A stretch of DNA of 64,000 nucleotides, taken from assembly GCF_042453785.1 (NCBI RefSeq), contig NC_091669.1, positions 33,807,001 through 33,871,000 on the forward strand. Reading direction: 5' to 3'. The translations under genes were made by a program, and so were the position numbers. Origin of the DNA: Malus domestica (lineage: Eukaryota; Streptophyta; Magnoliopsida; Rosales; Rosaceae). Numbering within the stretch: the first letter of the stretch is position 1; the number at the start of each line of letters is the position of its first letter. A model generated the notes under the pieces. The model saw only the letters and a program-made list of their open reading frames with translations, did not search any database and had not been told where the DNA came from. Positions 1 through 10,256 of this stretch are shown here, piece by piece.

Positions 1-138
1 ATTTCCTACACTACATGGACAAGTGGTGAACATCTGGAGCGCCAATTGTCGTATTCTTCTTTCAGCTATACCGAACCCTACCTTCTACAGAACAGACAAA
101 AAAATTAAAAAAAAAAAAAGAAGAAAAGAGATTGAAAA
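1..138. other. Left edge, no feature recognised
   Basis: Short unannotated sequence with an A-run at about 100-130, immediately outside the LINE target duplication. Confidence 0.5.
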
Positions 139-152
139 AAGGGAGACATCAA

Positions 153-1627
153 ATTTTTTATTTTTTTATTTTTTTATTTTTTGAAGAATTGAGTTTAAAT
201 AAAACCCAAGGCTAAGAAGCCAAACAGAAGAAGAGAGCCTACGAAAAGGCTAACACAACGAAATCAAGACCAAGCAAGGTAGCGGGCAGGGAAACAACAA
301 CCGACATTATCACTAAGAGAGAGTGTCACCCCAAACCCACCACAACCCGCTAATGAGGGCAAGGCAGTCCGTCATTACAAAGTACATGGACCAACGAAGA
401 TGGGGGTCTGTCAACCCAAACAAAATCACTCATCTCCGTAAAGTCAGCCGACGCAAGAACATCTGCTGCTAAATTGGCTGATCTTGGAACCCAAGACCAG
501 CAACAGTTCTGAAAAGCTGATCCCAACCTTTGAGCTCTAGCCAAAATGGGGAAAGCCTCCCAACTGCCATTTTCAAGAGAACCATTTAAACAGGAAATAG
601 CCTGAAGAGAGTCAGATTCAATGATGACAGAACTGAAACCCAACGAGGCACCCAATTCACAACCACACAGGATCGCAAAAGACTCAGCCACAAGAGAAGA
701 AGGAGCCATAACAGACGACCTAACCGCAGCCCGGAAGCGCCCACCGACCTGTCTAGCAACCACCCCCGCAAAACCCATCCGAGAAGATTTAGACCAACTA
801 GCATCCACATTGATTTTCATAAAAGGGGGAGAAGGAGGACACCACCTGCCAGTAACCTCCTCCCGAGAATCCAAGACAGGCCGAGCACAACCCACAGAAG
901 ACACAGCAAGCAAAAAATTTCCAAAAGCTGACAACAACGAAAAAATAACCTTAGAAGGATTGACCGGAACCTGGTTGAACACAAAATCACAGCGAGCTTT
1001 CCAGATAAACCAACAAGAAAACGAAACATAAGCTTGGAGCCACTGCCTGTCAGCCGAAGAACCCCAGCTAAGAGAAAACACATCCTGCAACCACCGAGAC
1101 CAAGACACAAAACCGGTAGCTTCCACTTTGTAATTCAACGCTCCCCCAAACCACACAACCGCCACCCAAGGACAGCGAAGGAAGACATGCTCCACTGTTT
1201 CATCCGCACTCAGACAAAGAGGACAAGAGGGAGAGGAGGATAACCTTCTGTTGAAAAGAGCCTTACCAGTAGGCAGGCCAAGATGCAACGAGACCCATAA
1301 GAAATGCCGAATTTGGGGAGGAACAGCTAACTGCCAAATGCATTTCCACAGAGTTTTAGAAATCGAACGAACAACCGGCATCCGATGGTCCCTCGCCTCA
1401 ATAGAGCGAATTTGCAGCCACCTGTACCCCGACTTCACAGAATATTTGCCATTCCGGTTAGCAGCCCAAACAAGCCTATCCTTCCACCTCGAATCGCCAA
1501 TAATTGTTTCCTGAATAGCCCTTTGATCCGTTGGAGAAAGAAACGGTCTTAGAAAATCAAAATCCCATTGCCGAGAAGAGGAATCAATGAGGGAGCTAAC
1601 CCGTAAGTTCGACGTAACAGAGACTGT
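153..1627 (-). mobile_element. 5'-truncated LINE insertion (3' part of ORF2: zinc-binding and RNase H region)
   Basis: An open frame on the minus strand (1663 down to 350) encodes the C-terminal part of a plant LINE ORF2. A reverse-transcriptase-associated zinc-binding segment is visible (CPLC followed by the EHVFLRCPW motif), then a plant-type RNase H with INVDAS, AESFA, ESDS and an NLAAD-like final motif. The RT core itself is absent. A T-rich run at 153-182 is the antisense of the poly(A)-like tail. The 14-mer AAGGGAGACATCAA occurs at 139-152 and again at 1628-1641, bounding the element as a target-site duplication. This is the signature of target-primed reverse transcription with 5' truncation. 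The first dozen codons of the open frame therefore come from flanking DNA, not from the LINE. It cannot move by itself. Confidence 0.88.
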
Positions 1628-1663
1628 AAGGGAGACATCAATTATGTTGTCCCTTGATGGCAA
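350..1663 (-). pseudogene. LINE ORF2 C-terminal fragment (zf-RVT + RNase H-like)
   Basis: This is the coding relic inside the LINE insertion, 437 codons without a stop. Residues about 100-170 hold the zinc-binding region of plant non-LTR reverse transcriptases. Residues about 285-420 hold an RNase H fold of the RVT_3 type with the acidic residues preserved (D in INVDAS, E in AES, D in ESDS, D in AAD). No RT palm motif (YxDD) is present, so only the terminal third of the polyprotein was copied. The ATG at 1663 lies upstream of the target-site duplication, so it is a chance start. Smaller open frames on the plus strand here are shadows. Independent RNase H-like genes of plants look similar, but the TSD and tail favour a LINE fragment. 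Confidence 0.82.
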
Positions 1664-1669
1664 TTATGA

Positions 1670-2218
1670 TGTTGGAGAAAATTTGTTTTTTTTTTTATTT
1701 GGCCTATGAAAAGTCACGGCTCAGGGTTTTAATTAGATGCAATTGCTGCTTTTGATTAAGGGTTGTAAGGCAGCCATAGAGCAGAAAAACGCAGCAAAAA
1801 ATAGAGAGCAAAAAACAGAGGTGCTGCAGCCCCATTTTGAAGAGAAGAAAGAAAAGTGATTTTCTTGTACTCACTCAATCAAAGTTGTTTGTGTATTAGC
1901 TTTAAACTTTGTATAGAGAGGAAATTATAGTGAATAATTTCCTCTCTATTTGTTTCTTTGGTGAGTGAGAGTTATTGGGTGTATTTGGGGTTTTGGGTTG
2001 TGAGATTGCTAACACTTTGTAAACTCCCATTTGGTTGATAGTGGATTATTGGGTGAGCTCCTACTGCTCCGAAGACGTACTTCAGTTACATTGACTGTTG
2101 AGGAATCTTGTTAAAATCTTGATATCTTTTATATTTTGTTCTTGCATTCCATTTGATATATTTCCTGTGGGTTAGCTTGAGTTGGTTCCAATTGGTTTGG
2201 TGCTGTTATAGCACAACA
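1670..2218 (+). mobile_element. Probable solo LTR of a copia-type retrotransposon
   Basis: The segment starts with TGTTGG and can be closed at CAACA (2214-2218), giving short inverted ends. Around 2050-2115 it holds a stretch (GAGCTCCTACTGCTCC, then a GTTAAAATCTTG tail) that I associate with Tto1/Tnt1-like copia LTRs. No gag or pol follows, so it would be a solo LTR. I could not find a clean 5-bp target duplication, so the right boundary is uncertain. Confidence 0.5.
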
Positions 2219-2730
2219 AGAGAAACCGAAAAAGGAAATAAATACGCCAAATTGCAAAGAAACCGATTGGCTTTTGCATACAGAACTAGGGTTTTCCTTT
2301 TTCCATACATGAATAGATGAATGAGCCAACCAGATCTTCAATCACACAGATCCAGCACTACCTCCTAAAAAATGATGAGGAATATTTCCAGAAATCTTCA
2401 ATCAGATTTCGTAGAGAGGAGAGAGCTGCATGAGGAGACCAAAGGAATATTTCGAGGAATATTTCTAATTAAAATTACCAAGTGACTAATAGAACTTTTC
2501 CCATGAATATTATACAGAAAATATAAAGACGCATCAATCCTTGAAATGACAGTTTGAGAAGGAAAACGCAGAATGAAATCAAAGAAGGAAACCGAAGGAC
2601 ATACATAATCGAATTCCTTGGAATAGGAAGCTTAAACAAGTAAGAACAGAGGACGTTACGTAATTCTTTATTTTCTTCTAACAAGCTCAATTAAAATAAG
2701 AGAAAACATAAAAACGAAAGTGTGAATAGA
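2219..2730. other. Intergenic stretch, nothing recognised
   Basis: AT-rich sequence with only short chance open frames. I see no promoter, RNA gene or repeat boundary that I can support. Confidence 0.5.
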
Positions 2731-2731
2731 A

Positions 2732-3100
2732 TTACACTACGTTTGGATGAAGAAATTTAAGATTATTAAGGAATTTAAAAATGACGGAAATTAAAATGAC
2801 GAGATTTTATTTTATAGAATTTGTAAATTTTCTTGTTTGGTTAGCCTAAAAGATCAATGGAATTGAATACAAAATTTGTTATTTTTAAACTTTCAATCAT
2901 AGAAATTGAGAAATGACATCTATTTACATGAAATTTGAACTTGGGATTTGGAGGTCTCAAATTCCAAGTTTTTTTTCCATGTGGAAATTCTAAATTTCTA
3001 TGTTTATAAATCCAAACAAGAGAATTGATGCTTGTCAATTTATAAATTCTGACTTTTACCAAAATTCTATGTTTATTTCCCTCATCCAAATATAGTGTTA
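2732..3100. mobile_element. MITE-like element, about 370 bp
   Basis: Imperfect terminal inverted repeats match for about 16 of 20 positions: ACACTACGTTTGGATGA at the left end and TCATCCAAATATAGTGT at the right end. The interior is AT-rich, with no coding capacity and partial self-complementarity (for example GAAATTTAAGATT-like and AATTTCTATG-like blocks). The family is not assigned because no clear target duplication is seen. Confidence 0.6.
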
Positions 3101-4140
3101 TGGAGTAGGAATACAGGAAATCTGAAGGCGTAAGTAACCTTTTTTATGTTATTGGAATAACATGCAGTTGAAAACATATCAGATGAACACACGCAGGCGG
3201 GAGGAGCTGTTATCTTTCTTTGCAGTAGCTTCAAGCTTGGCTTGGAAATGTCAAGTCATGTAGTCTAAATAGTCTACTTGTTAAGCATGCAAATTAGAAA
3301 CAAGGTTTTAATTATTAACACCCCACAAAATGTTGAATATACTACATATTAAAATTTAATATTAAATTACTTACATACCCTAAAATACTATGGTAATTTT
3401 GACCTCATAGGTTTTAAAAATAAAACAAAATTCCAAATACGCACCAATTCACCTTTTTTTTTTTTTTTTTAACAAACTTTCCCAAACCACTTTTAACCCA
3501 AAATTATTTATCAAAAGCTACTCAAGTCTTTCACGTCATTGGAATATACAAAGTTGAACATAAATGCGTCTAACTCACTAGTTTAGGCAAGAAATTAGCA
3601 GAGAAAACATAGCAAAGTAGTCCAGAATTAGAGGTTAAGGTCATATTTTCTTCCAATATGAGTTTCTATCCCAGCAACCAAACAAGTCAATCTACGAAAT
3701 CCTTGTCAAAGGAGCTCAAATTATCCTAATTTTCCACGATACTAACATCCCAATACCCTAATGAAAATAAAACTCGAGTACAATTCAAAGACCATTGCTA
3801 CTAGTTTTAACCAATATTTGTCTAAATCCAGACTGGAAATATATGCACTGGTTCTTCGATAGAAATTAAAGATGTGTTGGAGGTTTCTCTGCTAATATGA
3901 GTATTTGATCCACCAACAGAAGCTTTTCTCTAATATGGCGTAGAAGAAGAAAGTTGACTGTTAAGTGCATTTGTGCTGTCTAACTCAATTAGTGGAGGAC
4001 CACACCTTTATTATCTACAGCCTTGTAAATTAGTGTCGGTTGTTAATAATTCAATTCATATGGGGCCATTGACCCCATTGGTTTCAGTACATTTTTATGG
4101 AATGTCATATTCTTGAAGGACGTTTGCTGAAATTTTGAAA
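3101..4140. other. AT-rich intergenic sequence
   Basis: No gene or RNA recognised. The stretch has low-complexity AT sequence and a T-run near 3455-3470. Confidence 0.5.
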
Positions 4141-4545
4141 TGTTGTGGCTTGTAAGAGTGTAAGAATGTGAACATGAGATTGGATGTTTTGACAGTGAAT
4201 GATTAAATCCAATTGGAATAGGAAAGCCCTTATGAGGAGTTGAATGCTAATCCTTGTTTATGAAGGATTCTGTTATAACATTTAAACTGATATGGATTGG
4301 AAAACATAAGTTGTTTTCTACAAGGATTTTAACAAGGAATCCTCATCAAGTTATAAGAAGGATATATATGTGCCTATATATATGTTGTAACCTCTGCTCT
4401 CACAGATGTATGTGCTCTATTCGGAACTAAGTCCTATTCTTGGTTAGAGCTTGAAACTATCTGATAGAGAGGAGAAGAGTTGCAGTGCGTTGAGATCGGA
4501 TAGCAGCATCCATGGCATCTTCGAATGGTGGTTCATCAAGTCAGT
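4141..4545 (+). mobile_element. Possible copia LTR remnant with degenerate primer-binding site and gag start
   Basis: The sequence TTGGTTAGAGCTTG near 4440 resembles the usual copia primer site TTGGTATCAGAGCTTG with a small deletion. About 70 bp later an ATG opens with codons for M-A-S-S-N-G-G-S-S-S, a typical copia gag start, and stops soon after. The upstream 300 bp would be the LTR; its left edge is a guess. The remnant is short and decayed. Confidence 0.35.
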
Positions 4546-4887
4546 GAAGTTGCAATGTTTTATATGAATAAGAACTTGTGCTTTACTTGATTGTGATTAC
4601 TATAACTTAATCTTGTTCTTGGCTATAAAAGTTTAACAGGACCTGCATTAAGGTGACATGCAAAAATAAAACCTCTCACCAAACCTTATAACTTTTGAGT
4701 TCTACTTTTTAGAATCCGACAATTTATAAATTCTTGTTTAATCTCTCCTTGCAACTCTCATTTAACTAGGAATTTTGATTCAAACGTCTTGAAATTGCAC
4801 TGAGTTGCTAAGGAGATTAAAACATTGAAGATCATGTTTTGATCTTTCTTGCACTTGATTCAAACATTTGTGCACTGATTTTTATTT

Positions 4888-5012
4888 ATCAACTTATAAG
4901 CCCGTACAAGGCATTCCTTCTTCCTCCTATCACTGTGAAATGCATTCTCAACACACCCCCTTATGTGTGACGAATTCTTAAGCCTAACACATGAATAACA
5001 CAAATGGAGTGA
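4888..5012 (+). repeat. Interspersed repeat, also at 49249-49375
   Basis: Blocks such as CTTATAAGC, CATTCTCAA, CTCATGTGTG/TTATGTGTG and AACACAAA.GGAGTG occur in the same order and orientation here and at 49249-49375. It is probably an end of an LTR element. Its family is unknown to me. Confidence 0.45.
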
Positions 5013-5037
5013 CAAATAAAAATCTTCTTGTATGAGC

Positions 5038-5322
5038 TTATAAGTTGATTAATAAATTTTTTGATTCAAACATTGAATTTGCAGGACACATTTTCAATAC
5101 TTGTCCAACAAGTCTCCGATATGATGATGGATCATCAGTGCAACTCTCATCATATTTGCAAAGGGACAAGTTTTGTTCCATAGGAAATGACGTTGGTTTT
5201 GCACCAAGATAGCCTGCATCCACTAGGATCTCCAACGAATATTTGTGAAAGAACAACGGCCCTGATCTAGCCACCACATTAACCCCAAAGCCAAAAAGGT
5301 CCAAGCAATCATACACAAACAT
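5038..5322 (-). pseudogene. Ty1/copia reverse transcriptase / RNase H junction fragment
   Basis: A 94-codon minus-strand frame contains KYSLEILVDAGYLGAKP, then PMEQNLSL and DPSSYRRLVG. These are hallmark residues of the connection between reverse transcriptase and RNase H in plant copia polyproteins. Nothing else of pol is recognisable on either side. It lies opposite in orientation to the gag-like start at 4513, so the two remnants are either from different insertions or rearranged. Confidence 0.82.
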
Positions 5323-6390
5323 AATATGACTAACTGAGCCAACATAAATATATAGTATAATAACGACTCATCAAATACCTCCAAACTTAGCTATTTGTTT
5401 GTCCTCAAGCAAAACAAAACTCAAAAACAAAAATAAAAACTAACAAACTAAAGACTTAAAACAAAACCTAACTAATACAAAACTTTCATATTCAAGTTGC
5501 AATCCATAGGAAACGTTAAAAATTAAAACACCTTTCCAAAAGTTCCAGCCAATTCCACTATAAAGTCTAAACCATTTAGAATCAATTAGAAAAGAATTCA
5601 TGAACTTCCTTTGGCGTAAAGTGAATCAACATGGTTAAGGAAGCTCGACTAAACCTCTTACCTCTCGTCCTTTTTATTCAATACTTCACACATACTAACT
5701 TGAAACGTAACTATTATTTTTCTTTCGATTTCTTCTCCTCTTTTTTTTTCCTTCTTTTTTCATATTTTTTTTCAGTAATAGTAGTGGTCGGGCAATGTCA
5801 GTTCACTTACGCTTTCAATCCAACCCATGCAACAAGCTTTAAGTCAATGACTCTCAAACCACTAAGGCTTTAAGGCACTAGGTGTAGAACATCCCTAAGA
5901 ACTTGGTAACTCAAGTTGAAAAGATTATGAAACCAACTAACCATCCTGCCCCATAACAAAACTCTACCGTTTGACGCAAGAATCATTACTGATTAGGTAG
6001 GACTGGCCTAGTTATTAAGCAAAGCCTATGGTGGAACAATTATTACTTTATTTAGAACAAAATTGACTCTAATATAGGATTAACCTTCACTATGTCCATT
6101 TGTTCTAATGTTTAAAATAATCTATAGATATTAACTTAAAAACAAAAAATTTTAACTGACAGAAAAAAAATTCTAAAAAAATTTCTTATTTCCCACCCTC
6201 AAATTTATATCACACATTATCCTCAAGGTGTGGAGAATAAAACAAAGATAAAGATACGACAAAAAAAATAAACTATAAGTTAAAAACAACCTGAACTAAG
6301 ATAAATAAACTAAACTATGTAAAAACATGAAAAGAAAACTAAACAGAAAAGGAATTAACAGAAAAACAAAATAATTGAGAAAACAAATAG
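5323..6390. other. Probable retrotransposon non-coding remnant
   Basis: The stretch has phrases such as CCTCCAAACTTAGCTATTTG and ACCCTCAAATTT with A-rich surroundings, which I associate with untranslated spacers of plant LTR elements. There is no intact coding frame; the open frame at 5631-5873 is T-run encoded. Confidence 0.3.
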
Positions 6391-6552
6391 TAAGGCCATC
6401 TCCAACCGAAGGGTCCAGAGGGCCAGAGGGCCGAAAATAGCCCTAAAACCGTCTCCAACCGAGGGCTAGGCCAGAGGGCTCGGGAATCTGGGAGGGCCCC
6501 ACGGGATCGGAGAGGGCTGGAGGGCTGGCTATTTTTTTTTTTAATGTTTCTT

Positions 6553-6669
6553 ATTTCTGTCGGTTATAACCGACAGAAATAATATAATATATATTATTTC
6601 TGTCGGTTACAACCGACAGAAATAACATTTTGAATTCAAACTTCCAACGGCTAGCGCCACTAGCCGTTG
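6553..6669. repeat. Three consecutive short palindromes inside the MITE
   Basis: A perfect 28-bp palindrome (ATTTCTGTCGGTT...) lies at 6553-6580. A near copy with one changed base at the centre lies at 6596-6623. A 10-bp-stem hairpin, CAACGGCTAG / CTAGCCGTTG, lies at 6645-6669. Each can fold on itself. Confidence 0.9.
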
Positions 6670-6721
6670 TAAATCCTTTTTTTTTTTTTTTATGAATTTA
6701 AACCTTTTTTTTTCTTTTTTT

Positions 6722-6950
6722 TCTATAACTTCCTATAACTTCTATTTTACAAAATTTGTTTCAAATTTTTTTTAATTCTATTTTTTTCCTATAACTTATA
6801 TTTTACAAAATTTGGTTCATATTTTTTTCATATAACTTCTATTTTACAAAATTTGTTTCATATTTTTTTTTAAATTCCATTTTTTCCTATAACTTCTATT
6901 TCACAAAATTTGTTTCATATTTTTTTTAAATTCTAATTTTTTCCTATAAC
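6722..6950. repeat. Degenerate tandem repeat, about 55-60 bp unit, four copies
   Basis: The block TATAACTTCTATTTTACAAA followed by ATTTG-TTCATATTTTTT recurs four times with small changes, all inside the 926-bp MITE. Confidence 0.8.
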
Positions 6951-7339
6951 TTCCTAAGCCATTATACAACATTAAATTAAATTAAGTAACATGAAACAAC
7001 ATTAAACAATATGAAACAACATTAAATAACATTAACCGACATAAAAATTATACAACACTAACCAACATGATTTTTAAATAAAATTAAGTTGTAGTTTTTA
7101 AATAATAAATTATGTTTGGCCCTATGGCCCTTTGGCTCTCGGTTGGAGACGGTTTTTTTTGACAGGGCTAAAACGAGCTCTCTGGCCCTCTGGCCCTCGG
7201 TTGGAGACGGAGGCAAATATGGCCCTGTACTGTTCATTAAAATATTAATATCTTGGAGAATCTTGGAGGGCCAGAGGGCTAAAACGAGCCCTCTGGCCAA
7301 CCATCGGTTGGAGATGGCCTAAGGAAAGATATAGCCTGG

Positions 7340-7860
7340 GGGTTCGAACTAAGGACTAGGAAGAACAAGAGGTGCTGCTCTTTGCGCGCACAAGCCGAGC
7401 GACACGTGCAGCCTTCACGTGTCAAGTACCCTAGGAATTCGCTATACAAACCTCATCTAGTAGCAGCTGCTCATCTTCGAAACCCTCAGCCGTTTTTGGC
7501 TCTCGCATTTTTCCTCTCTAAGTCTAAACATTGCACCTCGAGCCCAGCGCCAAATTGCTCTTCCTTTCATAAAAACCTTGGTTGCTGCAATCAAAACTAA
7601 AGCTTCCTCTCTAAAACTCTCAGATCCGAGCCACAACCCCCAAAATTAAACTCGACTCCTCCCCAGCCCCTCTTCTCTCATCTTCGTTCATCTCCTCAGC
7701 AGATTTCCCGTACCATTCCGACGCCACAGAGGTAGAATGCAGCCATCCTTTTCTCCATTTCTTCTCAATTTCTTCTTCTGGCTTAGAATCATAGTAAAAT
7801 CGATACTAATCTCTCTTGCATGTTTGTGTCATGTGGTAGGAACCTCGTTTGGTAAATGAA
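7340..7860 (+). other. Orphan promoter and 5' leader-like segment without a coding region
   Basis: After the G-box pair and TATA-like site comes a CT-rich leader containing a telo-box-like AAACCCT near 7480. A good donor lies at 7731 (CAGAG|GTAGAAT) and a possible acceptor near 7838 (GTGGTAG|GAACC). The next ATG opens only a four-codon frame. This resembles the start of a housekeeping plant gene (leader with intron) whose body is missing. It may be a truncated duplicate or a non-coding transcript. The gene of origin is not recognised. Confidence 0.35.
7401..7423. promoter_or_regulatory. Inverted pair of G-box/ABRE motifs
   Basis: GACACGTG and CACGTGTC are separated by 7 bp and form a perfect inverted repeat. 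ACGTG cores are bound by plant bZIP and bHLH factors. A TATA-like CTATACAAA follows about 18-27 bp downstream near 7441, then a pyrimidine-rich leader. Confidence 0.55.
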
Positions 7861-8521
7861 GAGAGCGTGAAAATTGAAGGAATGACGGAAAATCATAGAT
7901 CCAACGGTCAAAATTGGGAGCGGAGATATCAAAGACCTGCGGATCCGAGATTATAAGGTATATATATATATGCCTCTCTTTTGCTTTTTTTTTTTTCACA
8001 TTCGAGCAGGAACCAGCTTGATCTGTGAATGTGCTATATGCGTATGTTGGTTTAAAATTGCTGAATATAATGAACTGTGTGATTTGGGCCTGTGTATCCG
8101 TGTATGAATATGATCTCTGCATGCTCATAATTGTCCTTTGTGTTTGTGCATGTCTCCTGATGATTAATGTTGAGCAAAATTTTGCATGAAACTTGATCTG
8201 CGATACGTGGACCCTTCTGCACACTTGGATCCCGGATTGTAGAGGCTTCCAAGCAAACCCCACTGTAAGCAATCCTGAATCTCAATTCATTTTATTTTTC
8301 GTATCGGCACTGCCTAATCCCATGAATGTAGAAGAATGGATGATGAATGTGCTGGGGTGAATGAATGTTGATTGCAGCTGAATGCAAAATTTAGTCTAAT
8401 GTGCGTGTGTACTGGATATTTAGGGCCAATCAAATCCGAATGAAACCGGCAAAAACACACATTAAAAATCTAATTAGAATAAAACCCAAAATAAAATAAT
8501 GATTAACCAAAAAAAAAATTA

Positions 8522-9072
8522 GGGCCTGTTTAGTAGTGTACTTGAATCCAACTTTTTAAACTTAAAAACAATTTTCAAGTTTTAAGCCTTAAAAACTTGT
8601 TTGGTAGGATTATTTTAAAAAACTGAACTTAAGACTAACTAAAAAATATAGTCTATTATCTAAAAACATAAAAAGGAAGTTTTTAGAGGTTTTAAACTTA
8701 AACTCACTTCTTTCTTTTCTCTTCCTCCTCCACTCTCGCTCCAAATCTCTCTCTTTTCTTCTTTCTCTATCCTCTTTTTTTTTATTTTTTTTTTTATCTT
8801 TTTCGTCTCTCCTCCAATTCGCTCTTTTTATTCTTTAGGTTCTTTTTTTCACTCATCTTCCTCTTTATCATTCTCTCTCTTCTCTTTCTACCTCTTTTGC
8901 GACCTCCTCTTTTTAGATCTCTTTGTTATAGTTTAAGTCGTAAGATTTAAAAATTTTAAATTAGAAACCAATCAAGTTTTTGAGTCTTCAAAAAAACCTG
9001 TTTTCAAGAAATGTTCTTAAAAAATATTTTGAGAAATGATAAAAAATTTCAAATAGGATACCAAACAGGCCC
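8522..9072. mobile_element. Tourist/PIF-Harbinger-like MITE, 551 bp
   Basis: The ends are GGGCCTGTTTAGTA (left) and TACCAAACAGGCCC (right). They are flanked by TTA at 8519-8521 and TTA at 9073-9075, a 3-bp duplication of the PIF/Harbinger type. The interior is AT- and CT-rich, with no protein. The subterminal AACTTGTTT and TTCAAGTTTT blocks are also partly complementary. Confidence 0.85.
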
Positions 9073-9282
9073 TTAATGTTTTTGTGTTTTTCAATTTTCT
9101 TTTTATTTTTCATATATGTATTTGTTTATTTATTTATTTTGATGTGATTTTTGTAATTGAAATAAAAGCAAGAAAACTAAATTGAATGAAATTAAAAAGA
9201 CAGGAGTTGGAAAAATTGGGTTGCGTTCCACTTAGTGCTTTAGTTAACGACTATAGCTAGACGTAGAGGAAGTAATTGATAA

Positions 9283-10256
9283 TCACATCACTTGATTTTT
9301 TAGAGTCAACCACTCTTTAATAGCATCATTGGGCAAAAGTAGGTACGGAATGAGATGTTGTTTATCAATTATGTGTTTTAGGTGAGTGTTTGAATCCTCC
9401 ATATTTGGCCTTCTATGTGAATGAAGCTTTATAATCAAATAGAATCCCTTTCCCGTATAGAATTTACCCTGCTCGGAGGATTTTCCATGAATTTCCTTAG
9501 GTTTAATGGGCTGTGCAGGTGCAGTGTTTGTGGAAACAGCTAAAACATTTTTATCAGTGGTTGTCTGTCGTGTATCCAAGTTTAGTCTCCAAGAACTGAC
9601 CATGTCATTTTCCAAATTATGATTTGTTGTGAACAGCCCTGTCCAACTTGTCAGTTTCAATACATTAATGCAGCTCGGTGGGTTGCTGTGTAGTCTCGGG
9701 ATTGGGTATGTAAGGAATATGGACTTGAGTTAAAACAGGTTCTGGGGAAATTTCAGGGGAGTTTCCTCCTTTGGGCGTGAATAAATGGCAGATTGCTCCT
9801 CAATATTTGCACTAATTTCCTCTTGATCATGAAAGCTTTTCTCATAGTTTAATGCTTGAATCTGAAATCCATGATTGATTATTTCTATGTACAACTCAGT
9901 TGATTCTAACAATCTATGGAGTTTGTCCTCTCCCAAAAGCTCTTGTGGCACATTAGATTGCTCAAAATAGTGCTCAAGATGCTTTTGCAAGCTTTGGGTG
10001 TAGAACTTTGATAATGAGTTGTTCAAATTTCTTTTTGAGTCGTTTCTCATATTGATATGCTCTTGGACAAACCCTCTGGAAAATATTTCCTTTTGGGATA
10101 TTTCCTTTTGGGACACTGCAAAATATCATGGGTTTTCAAACAGCCAAGTGCACAAATTGTAGGTTTAAATCCTTAAAAACCCCATTATCCAAATTTGACC
10201 CATATAGGTGGTCCTCCGGGTTGTATATTGAATTCAGGAGGAGGAACAAATTCCAT
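9283..10256 (-). pseudogene. Decayed retroelement gag-like ORFs
   Basis: Two minus-strand frames (10116-9730 and 9660-9283) lie end to end. Upstream at about 10251 a start reads M-E-F-V-P-P-P-E-F-N followed by stops. The composition (Gln/Glu/Lys-rich, PAQPIKPKE, CLKTHDILQC-like cysteine residues) suggests a broken gag-type protein. I cannot name the family. No complete pol domain follows, and stops separate the pieces. Confidence 0.35.

Larger units (their letters stand above)
6394..7319. mobile_element. Tourist/PIF-Harbinger-like MITE, 926 bp
   Basis: The inverted ends are GGCCATCTCCAACCGA (left) and its complement TCGGTTGGAGATGGCC (right), perfect for 16 bases. They are flanked by the 3-bp duplication TAA (6391-6393 and 7320-7322), as expected for PIF/Harbinger elements. 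Subterminal copies of the CTCTGGCCCTC and CGGTTGGAGACGG blocks are repeated inside both ends. The middle holds three palindromes (6553-6669) and a run of about 55-bp repeats (6722-6950). There is no transposase frame, so it is non-autonomous. Confidence 0.88.

Noticed and set aside
586..1514. Plus- and minus-strand frames overlapping the LINE RNase H frame
   Set aside because: Shadow frames; the 437-codon frame has the conserved motifs.
5631..5873. 80-codon frame with a hydrophobic Phe-rich segment
   Set aside because: The hydrophobic run is encoded by T-rich low-complexity DNA inside retroelement debris.
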